Shown one piece after another: positions 31,894-40,855 of a stretch of 64,000 bases of DNA. Numbering within the stretch: position 1 is the stretch's first letter; every line of letters begins with the position of its first letter. The DNA lies in contig NZ_CP090446.1 in NCBI RefSeq assembly GCF_021442025.1, positions 3,720,001 through 3,784,000 of the forward strand, read 5' to 3'. The notes under the pieces were generated by a model. The model was not told the origin of the DNA and did not search any database. It worked only from the letters and a program-made list of their open reading frames with translations. The stretch comes from Sphingobacterium sp. SRCM116780 (GTDB taxonomy: Bacteria; Bacteroidota; Bacteroidia; Sphingobacteriales; Sphingobacteriaceae). Both the position numbers and the translations under genes were made by a program.

Positions 31894-34038
31894 TTATAAA
31901 TTATCCAGTTGATTCTCTTTTTTGTTGGAGGATATCGTCCAGAAAAATCCAACAAAAATAAATCGTTTGGCTGTAGGTGTAATCGCTAAGCGATTGTAAA
32001 TACCTTGTTGATTGGGTTGTTCTGCATATTGATATCCATATATAGGACTACTTCCTAAAATATTGCTAATCGAGAAATGTATTATCTTCTGTGGAGAGAT
32101 TAAATAAGACCAACTCCCAGAAAGCATATTGTAACCCTTAGTCTTACCCTGCATATAAGAAGCCTGATTACGATCGTCAAAACTTCTTCCTGATAGATAG
32201 TTATCCGTTAAGCTGATTTGAGAGTGTAGCGAGTTGATCCAATATTTAGCGACCACGGAAAATGTATGTCTGAAAACATAAGACGGTACCACCGATAGAG
32301 GAGCATCTCCTTCATTGCGTTTAGTATCCGTAAAAGCATACGATATCCAATATTGTAAATTCTTGATGGATTTATTGTCACGTAAAAAAACATCTAAGCC
32401 TTGTGCATAACCCTCGCCTTGATTATTAAAATTCGTTTCATTCGTTATCGTTCGTGTAGTGTATTTAATCAGGTTGTTATAGTTCTTTCTATAGGTTTCT
32501 AATCTAAGAGTCCGACCATTTTTCTCGTAATAATAATTGAGAATGTAATGTTGTGCTTCTGACCATTTTAGATGCGGATCATAAATCAGAACCTCCTGTG
32601 GTCCTTGTTGATGAAAATCACCATAGGCAAAAGAGAATTGGCTATGAGGATTCATCAAATAACCTATCGAAGCCCTTGGTTCAACGATAAAGGACTGTTC
32701 GTTACTTTTAGTTCCTCTAAGACCCAATTTGGCAATGACTTTTTTCGTCAATGCATATGTAGTTTCTGTATATGCCGCTACAACAGATGATTGTAATTGA
32801 AAAGTTTTTGTTGCAGATGGATTTATAAAATCCTGTTTGTAATTGGTGAAAAAGTAGTCTATACCTAAGGTGCTTTTTAGCTTATTGTTCCAAGACTTGT
32901 TCAGTTTTTCTTTAATATGGAGTGCTGTTTCCTGATGAGGCATACCCATACTGTCTGCGTAGAGTTTATCGTTTAAATAACCGAGACCTATCCCCGATTG
33001 TAAATTCCATCGATTGCCAAGTTGTTGCTCATAGTTGGTATTCCAATAGATATTTTTTGCTGTTTTTTTAACTAATATTGGTTTCGCGTAATTGCTATTG
33101 GCTTGGTATAAACCCATATCCTCGAAATTGAAAGACGTGTACATACTTATAAACCCAGTGTTCAACTTTTGACGATATATGAGTTCTCCAGAAGCATTTT
33201 CATAAGGCTTTGTCCAATCAATATTTGGTGTGATGATTTTACTGTATGGCTTAAGATTGGTATATGAAGTATTAAATGTTAATGATTTTGTCTTCCAGTT
33301 TTGAGTATTGCTTAAGCCTAAGCCTACTGAAGAAATGGAAATTTCCGATTTATTCTCTTCAATTTGATTCGGTGTATTAAGAATCAACACACTGGATAGC
33401 GCATTTCCATATTCCGCTGAATAGCCTCCAGTTGAAAAGTTGACACCTTTGAATAAGAAAGGAGAAAAACGTCCCCTTACAGGAACGTCATTCGGAGAAG
33501 AGCTGTAAGGTTGAGCTACTCGAATCCCGTTGATGTAGGTTTGTGTTTCAGATGCATTACCACCATGTACCATCAATCGACCATTTTCACCAGCAACCTG
33601 TGCTCCTGGTAACGTCGCTAGGGCACCAAAGATATTACCCATACTTCCAGCCGTGGAGACGATATCCAAGGGTGTCATGACCGTATTTTTCCCATTGTCG
33701 CCAGCTTGTAATAAACCTGCTTGGATTACGACTTCATCCAATTGCTTCGCTAGTTCATCGAGTTGAATCAGTATTGGTTTATTTTGAGAAAGATCAATAG
33801 TGATTGATTTAGATTCTCTTCCTATCGCGGTAAATTTTAATATTTTGATGCCACTTTCAGTCGTCTCGAAAACAAAGTTTCCAAGTGAATCTGTAGTCCC
33901 TCCATCATAAGTGCCTTCAATAAAGATATTGGCATAGCGGACGGCTTTTTTATTTTTGTCAATGACCTGACCATGTATCTGTGTTTGGGCAACAGCATGT
34001 AGAGAACAATAAAGGAGTAAGAATAATATAAATTTCAT
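31894..34038 (-). CDS. TonB-dependent receptor
   Basis: A 714-aa outer-membrane receptor. Signal peptide ends AVAQ; a carboxypeptidase-regulatory-like domain covers residues 18-95; the plug begins at about 110 with TPLDIVSTAGSMGNIFGALATLPGAQVAGENGRLMVHGG; the barrel ends with AKRFIFVGFFWTISS and a short polar tail. The C-terminal tail after the last strand (NKKENQLDNL) is unusual, since barrels commonly end in Phe. First gene of an operon with TPR, kinase and regulator. Substrate unknown. Confidence 0.92.
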   Translation of the reverse strand: MKFILFLLLYCSLHAVAQTQIHGQVIDKNKKAVRYANIFIEGTYDGGTTDSLGNFVFETTESGIKILKFTAIGRESKSITIDLSQNKPILIQLDELAKQLDEVVIQAGLLQAGDNGKNTVMTPLDIVSTAGSMGNIFGALATLPGAQVAGENGRLMVHGGNASETQTYINGIRVAQPYSSSPNDVPVRGRFSPFLFKGVNFSTGGYSAEYGNALSSVLILNTPNQIEENKSEISISSVGLGLSNTQNWKTKSLTFNTSYTNLKPYSKIITPNIDWTKPYENASGELIYRQKLNTGFISMYTSFNFEDMGLYQANSNYAKPILVKKTAKNIYWNTNYEQQLGNRWNLQSGIGLGYLNDKLYADSMGMPHQETALHIKEKLNKSWNNKLKSTLGIDYFFTNYKQDFINPSATKTFQLQSSVVAAYTETTYALTKKVIAKLGLRGTKSNEQSFIVEPRASIGYLMNPHSQFSFAYGDFHQQGPQEVLIYDPHLKWSEAQHYILNYYYEKNGRTLRLETYRKNYNNLIKYTTRTITNETNFNNQGEGYAQGLDVFLRDNKSIKNLQYWISYAFTDTKRNEGDAPLSVVPSYVFRHTFSVVAKYWINSLHSQISLTDNYLSGRSFDDRNQASYMQGKTKGYNMLSGSWSYLISPQKIIHFSISNILGSSPIYGYQYAEQPNQQGIYNRLAITPTAKRFIFVGFFWTISSNKKENQLDNL

Positions 34039-34272
34039 GATCTTCTAATTTTCCTGTGAAAATCAGAAGAGTAGCCAGAAGTTACAAATAAGAATTGACC
34101 AACTGTTGCATTATAGAGATGGACTGTATTTTTTTGAATATTTTCTGTTTATATGGTTACTGCTTTTATTGTATAATGATGATAGATTCCAAATATTTTT
34201 AATGTAAATGTCTTATTTTGATTTTTTTATTTGATTTAAGAAAATAGTCTATTACATTTGAGGAACAATGTC

Positions 34273-34345
34273 GACTTTGTAGCTCAGCTGGTAGAGCAAT
34301 TGACTCTTAATCAATGGGTCGAGGGTTCGAGCCCCTCCGAGGTCA
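34273..34345 (+). tRNA. tRNA-Lys (CTT)
   Basis: Acceptor GACTTTG/CGAGGTC, anticodon loop CTCTTAA (CTT) on stem ATTGA/TCAAT, T arm GAGGG/CCCTC. CCA is not encoded. Confidence 0.95.
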
Positions 34346-34351
34346 CATCAG

Positions 34352-34383
34352 AAAAGCTTTTCCAAATGGAGAGGCTTTTTTGC
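34352..34383 (+). terminator. Terminator after tRNA-Lys
   Basis: An imperfect hairpin (AAAGCTTTTCC with GGAGAGGCTTT) followed by T residues. Confidence 0.75.
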
Positions 34384-34479
34384 TAAAAGACATTTGTTTA
34401 TTTACTATTCGAAGGGTTCCTTAAATAATAGATGGAACTTGAAGTAATCATATTCCTATAGGTTTTATAAATTTAACGC

Positions 34480-35127
34480 ATGAAGCTTATTATATTTGAT
34501 TTAGACGGAACTTTATTGGACACTTTACAAGACTTGGGAGATAGCTGTAATACTATCCTTCAGCGATATGGCTATCCAGCACATCCTATTGTCTCCTATA
34601 AAAAATTTGTAGGAAATGGGGTAAGAAACCTTATTGAACGTGTATTGCCTATAGAAGCCCGAACCAACGAAACCATTGAACTTTTGTTAACATCATTCAA
34701 AGAATTTTATGAAAAAAATGCAAATCAACAGACCCAACCCTACCCAGGAATTATTCCTTTGTTGCAAACACTTAAATCAAATAAGTATTTGATCTCTATA
34801 GCATCTAACAAATATCACGAGGCAGTGCTTCCGTTGATAGACAGATACTTTCCTGAAATTGAATTTGACTTGATTTTAGGGCATAGAGATGGTCATGCAC
34901 CCAAACCAAATCCAGATATTGTTTTAGAAACACTTCAGATATTGGGTATTCAAGCTTCAGATTGCTATTACGTAGGAGATTCATCCGTAGATATGGATAC
35001 AGCTAATCATTCAGGAACATGTGCCATTGGTGTGACTTGGGGTTTTCGGGATGAGGTTGAGTTAAGGGAGCATGGAGCAGTTCATATTATTCATAGACCA
35101 CAGAAATTGTTAGATATTATTGATTAA
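34480..35127 (+). CDS. HAD-superfamily phosphatase, phosphoglycolate phosphatase-like
   Basis: A 215-aa cytosolic hydrolase. Motif I is FDLDGTLLDTLQD at the N-terminus, motif II is SIASNKYH, the Lys lies in HAPKPNPDIV, and motif IV is YYVGDSSVDMDTA. The cap domain lies between residues 15 and 85, as in Gph. The order and spacing fit phosphoglycolate phosphatase, which removes 2-phosphoglycolate after DNA repair, but HAD substrates are hard to assign. Confidence 0.92.
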   Translation: MKLIIFDLDGTLLDTLQDLGDSCNTILQRYGYPAHPIVSYKKFVGNGVRNLIERVLPIEARTNETIELLLTSFKEFYEKNANQQTQPYPGIIPLLQTLKSNKYLISIASNKYHEAVLPLIDRYFPEIEFDLILGHRDGHAPKPNPDIVLETLQILGIQASDCYYVGDSSVDMDTANHSGTCAIGVTWGFRDEVELREHGAVHIIHRPQKLLDIID

Positions 35128-35180
35128 TGATGATTGGGGAAAGAAGAGTAAGTAACTTAATAAAAGGAACGTAATCAGGA

Positions 35181-35309
35181 ATGCTGCAGGATACCCTTTT
35201 TGGGAGTAATATATCTGATGAAGTGATCTTATTTGACATCCAAGAAGATACCGTTAGTAATGAGATGATTATTCGTTCATTTTTTTATGCGGAAACCAAA
35301 CGTTTTTAA
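35181..35309 (+). CDS. Possible 42-aa small protein or gene remnant
   Basis: An open frame starts ATG after AGGA and reads MLQDTLFGSNISDEVILFDI, then QEDTVSNEM and a C-terminal IIRSFFYAETKRF. It has balanced composition like a real protein but no recognised family. It could be the surviving end of a larger gene. Confidence 0.3.
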   Translation: MLQDTLFGSNISDEVILFDIQEDTVSNEMIIRSFFYAETKRF

Positions 35310-35361
35310 TCATTAATTGTTTAGCATGTAAACTAATGGTTATTGTTTGTATTTTAGCTAC

Positions 35362-35838
35362 ATGAATATAAAAAAATTTGCTTTCATTTTTATTGGGTTA
35401 TTGTTTTGTTTACGCTTAACAGCGCAAAATAAGACAATGGGAGAGCACAATAATTGGATATTCGGACCATCCGTTGGTTACCAATATCAAAGCGGAAATT
35501 TCCTCAAAGCTTCTGCCTGGGGATTATTTGCTCCCAATGCAACACAGTATATGAAAATTGATGCTGGGGCTAACTTTACATGGATGTTGGGAAAAACAAC
35601 AGTTATACCAGAATTGGGATTTACTTACTATTTGAATGATTTTGTATTATTTCCATTCGTGAAGGCAGAATTAACCCCATATACAGTAACCCCTAAAGTT
35701 GGAGTCAGTATATTTTCTATCTTGGATATAGGTGTTGGCTATGGATTTGATATCAACACCAAAAAAGATTTTAAACCAATTGATGGAGCAACCCTTTCAG
35801 TAGGTTTGAATATTCCTTTAAATTTTCATATCTACTAA
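35362..35838 (+). CDS. Small outer-membrane beta-barrel protein, copy 1
   Basis: A 158-aa protein with a signal peptide ending LTAQ, followed by strands GPSVGYQYQSGNFLKASAW, ANFTWMLGKTTVIPELGFTY, FPFVKAELTPYTVTPKVGVS and VGYGFDI, ending LNIPLNFHIY. It is the paralogue of the next gene, with the same motifs in the same order. The start was placed at ATG 35362 because the upstream TTG adds no signal-like residues. Probably an 8-strand barrel. Function unknown. Confidence 0.8.
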   Translation: MNIKKFAFIFIGLLFCLRLTAQNKTMGEHNNWIFGPSVGYQYQSGNFLKASAWGLFAPNATQYMKIDAGANFTWMLGKTTVIPELGFTYYLNDFVLFPFVKAELTPYTVTPKVGVSIFSILDIGVGYGFDINTKKDFKPIDGATLSVGLNIPLNFHIY

Positions 35839-35839
35839 A

Positions 35840-36310
35840 TTGCGTTCAGTGAAGAGTTTTATCGTTATTTTTTTATTTACATGGACTATAATTGGTTTTT
35901 GTTCTCAAGTAAAAGCTCAGGATATGCTATATGGGCCATCTGTAAGTTATCAATATCAAAAAGGAAGTATCGTGAAGACAGGAGGTTATTTTGCCTTTGC
36001 TTTTCTAGGAGAGAATATATTGAAAACAGATGTTACGGCCAACTTTACTTGGACACAGAATAAATTTGACGTTATCCCTGAAATAGCACTTTCTTTTTAC
36101 CCAGAAACCTGGGCGGTGGCACCGTTCTTAAGGGCTGAAGCAACACCCTATACATTTACCCCAAAAGTAGGTGTCAGCCTCGCAACATTGATTGATTTAG
36201 ATCTTGGATATGGATTTTCTATTGCAGACAAAAAGGGTTATCTTCCAATGAAAGGTTTTGCAGCTTCTCTTCGTTTTAATATTCCTTTAAACTTTAAGCT
36301 TAATATGTAA
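35840..36310 (+). CDS. Small outer-membrane beta-barrel protein, copy 2
   Basis: A 156-aa paralogue of the preceding protein, one base after its stop. Shared motifs include GPSVSYQYQKG, TANFTW, PFLRAEATPYTFTPKVGVS and LGYGFSIADKKGY, ending FNIPLNFKLNM. The start is TTG at 35840, or GTG at 35849; either is possible. Signal peptide ends VKAQ. The tandem duplication with moderate identity suggests old divergence and distinct ligands or partners. Confidence 0.8.
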   Translation: MRSVKSFIVIFLFTWTIIGFCSQVKAQDMLYGPSVSYQYQKGSIVKTGGYFAFAFLGENILKTDVTANFTWTQNKFDVIPEIALSFYPETWAVAPFLRAEATPYTFTPKVGVSLATLIDLDLGYGFSIADKKGYLPMKGFAASLRFNIPLNFKLNM

Positions 36311-36458
36311 GGTTCTACTACATAAGAATCTGATTAATTTCCATAAAAAGTTTAGGTTATTTAACCAATCAATAGGATTGATTTAAAATTTTAAGCTCCT
36401 TGCAAAAGTAGAATGGAAATTGTTGTTTTGTATAGCAAATCCGATTCTTTAATTATTC

Positions 36459-37502
36459 ATGAAAGATTTTACTCAATTACAGCAACCAACAGGTCGAATC
36501 ATCCACACTAAGGGGCAAGACTATCTTTTTTTTGGTGGTACTGCATATCTCGGTTTGTTAGTCAATCCCAAATATCTGGATCTTTATATGGAAGGAATTC
36601 GTACATATGGATTGAATAATGGAACTTCTAGGAACAATAATATCCAATTGGACATCTTTGATATTGCGGAAAAAACTGCTGCAAAGCGTTTCGGTTTTGA
36701 AGATGCAATGATGATTTCAAGCGGATATTTAGCCGCGCAATTAGCCGTGAAATCTCTTTCTTCATTTGGAGAGTTGTTATATGCACCGAATTGTCACCCG
36801 GCATTGTGGCTCGATAAGAATCCAGATGTAAATGGAAATCATGAATTATGGTTGAAAGAAATTGTGCTTAAAATAAATAGTTCGGATCAGGATTCCTTTG
36901 TGATTGTGAGTAATGCTTTAGATAATCTGACGCCATCCCATTATGATTTTAAAGAGTTATTGGCAATTGATTCCCATAAAAAGATTGTTTTACTCCTTGA
37001 TGATTCACATGGAATAGGAATTGTTCGTGAAAATCAAGTCTCAGCTGATGTATCCATATTTGAACAAACGCATATTGAGGTTGTCGTGTTGGCTTCTATG
37101 GCAAAAGGATTGGGAATTGATGCAGGTATTATTTTATCATCCAATAAGTACATGCGGCAAATGCGAAAATCGCCTTTTTTTACAGGAGCCTCCCCTGCTT
37201 CACCCGCAGGACTACACGCGTTCACCTATGGAGAAAAGGTCTATTTGGATCAGTTTGAAAAGTTGCAACATAATATTCAACTATTTTCTTCTTTGATTGG
37301 CAATCGCGTAAAACATATCGATCATTTTCCTGTGTTCACCTCTGAAGATCCAAAATTGTATCAACAATTGGAACAGAATGGATTTTTAATCTCCAGTTTT
37401 CCATATCCTTTGGAAACAGACCCTCCTTTGAACAGAATTGTCTTAAGCAGTTTACATGTTTCCGATGATTTGAAAAAATTAGCGGAGGTAATTAACGATT
37501 AA
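36459..37502 (+). CDS. PLP-dependent aminotransferase, AONS/alpha-oxoamine synthase-like
   Basis: A 347-aa fold-type I PLP enzyme. YLFFGGTAYLGLL matches the N-terminal NYLGL region, SSGYLAAQLAV is the cofactor phosphate loop, LLLDDSHGIGIV the Asp/His pair, and VVLASMAKGLGIDAG contains the Schiff-base Lys. It is shorter than 8-amino-7-oxononanoate synthase (about 385). No biotin or sphinganine genes are near, so the reaction is not assigned. Confidence 0.85.
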   Translation: MKDFTQLQQPTGRIIHTKGQDYLFFGGTAYLGLLVNPKYLDLYMEGIRTYGLNNGTSRNNNIQLDIFDIAEKTAAKRFGFEDAMMISSGYLAAQLAVKSLSSFGELLYAPNCHPALWLDKNPDVNGNHELWLKEIVLKINSSDQDSFVIVSNALDNLTPSHYDFKELLAIDSHKKIVLLLDDSHGIGIVRENQVSADVSIFEQTHIEVVVLASMAKGLGIDAGIILSSNKYMRQMRKSPFFTGASPASPAGLHAFTYGEKVYLDQFEKLQHNIQLFSSLIGNRVKHIDHFPVFTSEDPKLYQQLEQNGFLISSFPYPLETDPPLNRIVLSSLHVSDDLKKLAEVIND

Positions 37503-37714
37503 GAATAAAGTCATAGGCTTATCATTTGTTTCACGTGGAATGATAAAAAGTGAAATTAAACATTTGATATTCAGTAATAAAGTGTATTTTTGTGGCTCTT
37601 TGAAAAATAAGTTTAGCGGTTGTATATGGCTAATCTGTTGTAAATGATCTCTTTTGGAATTATTTTAAAATAAAAAAAAAGGTAAAATAATTTCCAAACC
37701 TCATTTTAAAGAGA

Positions 37715-37722
37715 TACTTTTG
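37715..37722 (+). promoter_or_regulatory. -7 promoter box (TACTTTTG) upstream of HU gene
   Basis: TACTTTTG matches TAnnTTTG and lies 59 bases before the ATG. A second match (TATATTTG, 37734-37741) and a third (TATTTTTG, 37585-37592) are also present, so several starts are possible for this highly expressed gene. Confidence 0.6.
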
Positions 37723-37780
37723 CAACCCCAAAGTATATTTGGTTAAAGGTTGAGAAATAAATAATTACAGTAAAATTGAT

Positions 37781-38065
37781 ATGACTAAAGCAGAAATTAT
37801 TGCAGAAATCTCTAACAAAACTGGCTTAGAGAAAGTGGATGTTCAAGAAACCGTAGAGGCATTCTTCAAGGTTGTTAAAAACGCAATGGTGGGTGGTGAA
37901 AATGTATACGTAAGAGGTTTTGGAAGCTTTGTTGTGAAGAAAAGAGCTGAAAAAACAGCTAGAAACATTTCTAAAAACACAGCAATCATTATCCCTGAAC
38001 ATTTCGTTCCTAGCTTCAAACCAGCAAAAGTATTTGTTGAGAAAGTGAAAAACGGCAATAAATAA
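37781..38065 (+). CDS. HU-family histone-like DNA-binding protein
   Basis: A 94-aa nucleoid protein that binds and bends DNA. MTKAEIIAEISNKTGLEKVDVQETVEAFF at the start and YVRGFGSFVVKKRAEKTARN at the DNA-binding arm are diagnostic. The arm shows KTARNISKNTAIIIPEHFVPSFKPAKVF, the full HU C-terminal half. Followed 18 bases later by a TPR gene. Confidence 0.96.
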   Translation: MTKAEIIAEISNKTGLEKVDVQETVEAFFKVVKNAMVGGENVYVRGFGSFVVKKRAEKTARNISKNTAIIIPEHFVPSFKPAKVFVEKVKNGNK

Positions 38066-38083
38066 TCTTAAAAATAGATTAAA

Positions 38084-38914
38084 ATGGCAAAAACCAAACA
38101 AATAATTGTAGTCGGCGTAGTTGTTGCATTAGTTGCGGTACTATTCGCTCAGCCTATCAAAGGTTTGGTAAACAAGGAAAAAGAGTCAGCTCAAACAGAG
38201 CAATCTTCTTCTGAAATTAATTTGGAGAATGTATCGTTAATGACAAAACAAGGGTTAGATGCAAATTTAATCAAAGATATTTCCGATATTGAGACCCAAA
38301 TTGCAAAGTCATCCGGTGAAGAAAAGATTTCTTTACTTCAAAAGTTGGCTGGAAAGTGGGATGATTTGGCAAAACCAGCTCCTCAAGGATTCATATATGA
38401 AGAAATGGCTAAAATTTCTCCAAAGTATGAATACTGGTTAAAGGCAGGTAACTCTTATCGTACTGCTTACACAAATTTACAAGATTCTACATTAGCACAA
38501 GCGTTGACGCAAAATGCAATTCGTTCTTACGAAGCTGCTTTGAAGCTAAATGCCGCTAGTTTAGAAGCGAAAACAGGCTTAGGAGCTGCTATGGTATCGG
38601 GTACGAATAACCCAATGGCAGGAATTGCTTTACTACGTGAAGTTGTTCAGGCGGACCCTAAAAATGTAGAAGCAAACAAAACTTTGGGATTGTTTTCATT
38701 ACAATCTCGTCAGTTTGATAAGGCGATTGATCGTTTCAAAACAGTAATTGAATTGAAACCAGATGCTGAATCTTACTTTTATTTAGCCACAGGCTATGAA
38801 AATATTGGGATGAAAAGCGAAGCTGTTGCTGCTTTTAAACAAAGTAAACAACTTGCTGCAGACCCTTCCCTCTCACAATTTATTGATCGTAAGATTGAGG
38901 AATTGAGTAAGTAA
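38084..38914 (+). CDS. Membrane-anchored TPR protein
   Basis: A 276-aa protein with an N-terminal anchor (IIVVGVVVALVAVLFA) and a soluble domain. TPR repeats are visible at about 145-270: AIRSYEAALKLNAASLEAKTGLG, ALLREVVQADPKNVEANKTLG, AIDRFKTVIELKPDAESYFYLA. Such proteins act as scaffolds; no enzyme motif. It is placed after HU and before the small basic protein. Confidence 0.88.
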   Translation: MAKTKQIIVVGVVVALVAVLFAQPIKGLVNKEKESAQTEQSSSEINLENVSLMTKQGLDANLIKDISDIETQIAKSSGEEKISLLQKLAGKWDDLAKPAPQGFIYEEMAKISPKYEYWLKAGNSYRTAYTNLQDSTLAQALTQNAIRSYEAALKLNAASLEAKTGLGAAMVSGTNNPMAGIALLREVVQADPKNVEANKTLGLFSLQSRQFDKAIDRFKTVIELKPDAESYFYLATGYENIGMKSEAVAAFKQSKQLAADPSLSQFIDRKIEELSK

Positions 38915-38952
38915 TTAATTTATTAGTTTATAAACATTTAAAAAAATTAGCT

Positions 38953-39042
38953 ATGCCAAGCGGAAAAAAAAGAAAAAGACACAAAATGGCTACTCACAAA
39001 CGCAAAAAACGTTTAAGAAAAAATAGACACAAGAAAAAATAG
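38953..39042 (+). CDS. 29-aa very basic protein, AURKAIP1/COX24 (mS38)-like
   Basis: A tiny frame of 29 codons reads MPSGKKRKRHKMATHKRKKR and continues LRKNRHKKK. More than half of the residues are Lys, Arg or His. The pattern is that of the AURKAIP1/COX24 domain, a mitochondrial small-subunit ribosomal protein (mS38) with Bacteroidota homologues. A ribosome-associated role is therefore likely. It is missed by automatic finders because of length. A hairpin terminator follows at 39114. Confidence 0.8.
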   Translation: MPSGKKRKRHKMATHKRKKRLRKNRHKKK

Positions 39043-39113
39043 TCTTTCTTGGATAAAGCTTCGCCAAGTTATTGAAGTATGAAAATACGGTAATAATAAC
39101 GCTGAAGTTTGAT

Positions 39114-39151
39114 AATCTACACGTAATTTGTTGCGTGTAGATTGTTTTTTT
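39114..39151 (+). terminator. Terminator after the small basic protein gene
   Basis: AATCTACACG and CGTGTAGATT are perfect complements; a T run follows. Confidence 0.9.
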
Positions 39152-39233
39152 ATAAAAAAACGTTCTTTAAGTGTTTAATCAGATACAATAAAATTAGCAG
39201 GGTATGCTAATTTGTATCGTAAATATGTAGCTG

Positions 39234-40787
39234 TTGGTAAAGGAATTAATTATCGATTCTACTCCTGAAAAAGGAGTTACTATTGCTTTGCTACAAGATA
39301 AGCAGCTTGTTGAACTAAATAGGGAAACGGTTAACAATAATTTTTCAGTTGGAGATATTTATCTTGGGCGGATTAAGAAAATTATGCCGGGATTAAATGC
39401 AGCATTTGTAGACGTAGGATACGAAAAAGATGCTTTCCTCCACTATTTGGACTTAGGTCCTCAAGTTCAATCTTTGCTTAAACTTACTCGAATAGTAAAG
39501 AATGGCAGTTATCAAGAGAAACTGCTGAATAGTTTAAAGCTTGAAAAGGACATCGATAAGGCTGGTAAGATATCTGATATCTTAAGCAAGAATATGCTTT
39601 TACCAGTTCAAATCGCAAAAGAACCAATATCAACAAAAGGACCTCGTTTGAGCTCCGATCTATCTATCGCAGGTAGATTTGTCGTACTGGTACCTTTTTC
39701 AAGCGCAGTTTCCATATCCAAGCGAATCAAAGGAAGTAACGAACGTACACGCCTAAAGAAAATTGTCGAAGGAATAAAACCTCCTAATTTTGGAGTGATC
39801 ATCCGGACAGTATCAGAAGGTAAGGGTGTCGATGAGCTTCAGAAAGATTTATTGGATCTAATCTCTAAGTGGGAACTATTTACCAAGCGCCTTAGGACAG
39901 CGGAACCTCCTCAAAAAGTACTAGGTGAAATGGATAGAGCTTCTACCATTTTACGCGACTTATTGACTGATGAATTTACACATATTCATGTAAATGACCC
40001 AGTTATATATGAAGAGACGAAATCTTATGTTCAAGACATCTCTCCTGATCTAGAAAAAATTGTTAAGCTTTATAAACATAAAGAACCAATTTTTGATCAT
40101 TTTGGGGTTGAAAAGCAAATCAAAGCTGCCTTTGGGAAAACTGTTACACTTCAAGGTGGTGCATATCTCGTAATCGAGCATACTGAAGCACTTCACGTGA
40201 TTGATGTAAACAGTGGTAATCGTTCTGCTAATAAAGAGAACCAAGAAGACAATGCGCTCTTGGTCAATATGGAAGCAGCAAAAGAAATTGCGCGTCAATT
40301 GCGCTTAAGAGATATGGGAGGTATCGTGGTAATCGATTTTATCGATATGCACAAACCCAATCATAGAAAAGAGCTGTACAGCTTCTTAAAAGAGTGTATG
40401 GCAACGGATCGTGCGAGACATACAATATTGCCTCCAAGTAAATTTGGATTAGTGCAAATTACACGTCAACGTGTCAGACCAGAAATGAATATTGTTACAA
40501 ACGAGAAATGTCCCGCTTGTGCTGGTACTGGGGAAATCCGATCAAGTATTGTCCTGATGGATGATATCGAAAATAATTTAAGTTTTATTCTTCAAGAACA
40601 GAATGAAAAAGGAATATCACTTTGTGTACATCCTTATATCGCCGCCTTTATTAAGTCTGGCTTTATTTCTAAAAGAATAAAATGGTTTTTGAAGTATCAA
40701 AAATGGATTAAGGTTATTCCAGTTACTTCATATTATTTAACTGAATTCCGTTTCTTTAATGCGAAAGACGAGGAAATTAAGTTATAA
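39234..40787 (+). CDS. rng: Ribonuclease G/E
   Basis: A 517-aa endoribonuclease for rRNA and mRNA processing. The N-terminal S1 domain (residues 30-110) includes VGDIYLGRIKKIMPGLNAAFVDVGYEKDAFLH. The catalytic DNase I-like domain carries HVIDVNSGNRS and VVIDFIDMHKP, with the two magnesium Asp residues. The zinc-link is CPACAGTGE at about 423. The C-terminal scaffold of RNase E is absent, so RNase G-type. The start is TTG, with no ATG nearby; family members in this phylum often begin with a non-ATG codon. Confidence 0.95.
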   Translation: MVKELIIDSTPEKGVTIALLQDKQLVELNRETVNNNFSVGDIYLGRIKKIMPGLNAAFVDVGYEKDAFLHYLDLGPQVQSLLKLTRIVKNGSYQEKLLNSLKLEKDIDKAGKISDILSKNMLLPVQIAKEPISTKGPRLSSDLSIAGRFVVLVPFSSAVSISKRIKGSNERTRLKKIVEGIKPPNFGVIIRTVSEGKGVDELQKDLLDLISKWELFTKRLRTAEPPQKVLGEMDRASTILRDLLTDEFTHIHVNDPVIYEETKSYVQDISPDLEKIVKLYKHKEPIFDHFGVEKQIKAAFGKTVTLQGGAYLVIEHTEALHVIDVNSGNRSANKENQEDNALLVNMEAAKEIARQLRLRDMGGIVVIDFIDMHKPNHRKELYSFLKECMATDRARHTILPPSKFGLVQITRQRVRPEMNIVTNEKCPACAGTGEIRSSIVLMDDIENNLSFILQEQNEKGISLCVHPYIAAFIKSGFISKRIKWFLKYQKWIKVIPVTSYYLTEFRFFNAKDEEIKL

Positions 40788-40801
40788 TCGAAAGAAATTT
40801 G

Positions 40802-40832
40802 AAAGGGTTGATCATGTGATCAACCCTTTTTT
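40802..40832. terminator. Terminator between rng and miaA (convergent)
   Basis: AAAGGGTTGATCA pairs with TGATCAACCCTTT, and T residues follow on the plus strand. A residues on the left allow it to act on both strands. Confidence 0.9.
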
Positions 40833-40855
40833 GTTTTTAATCGCTTGCTCAAAAG

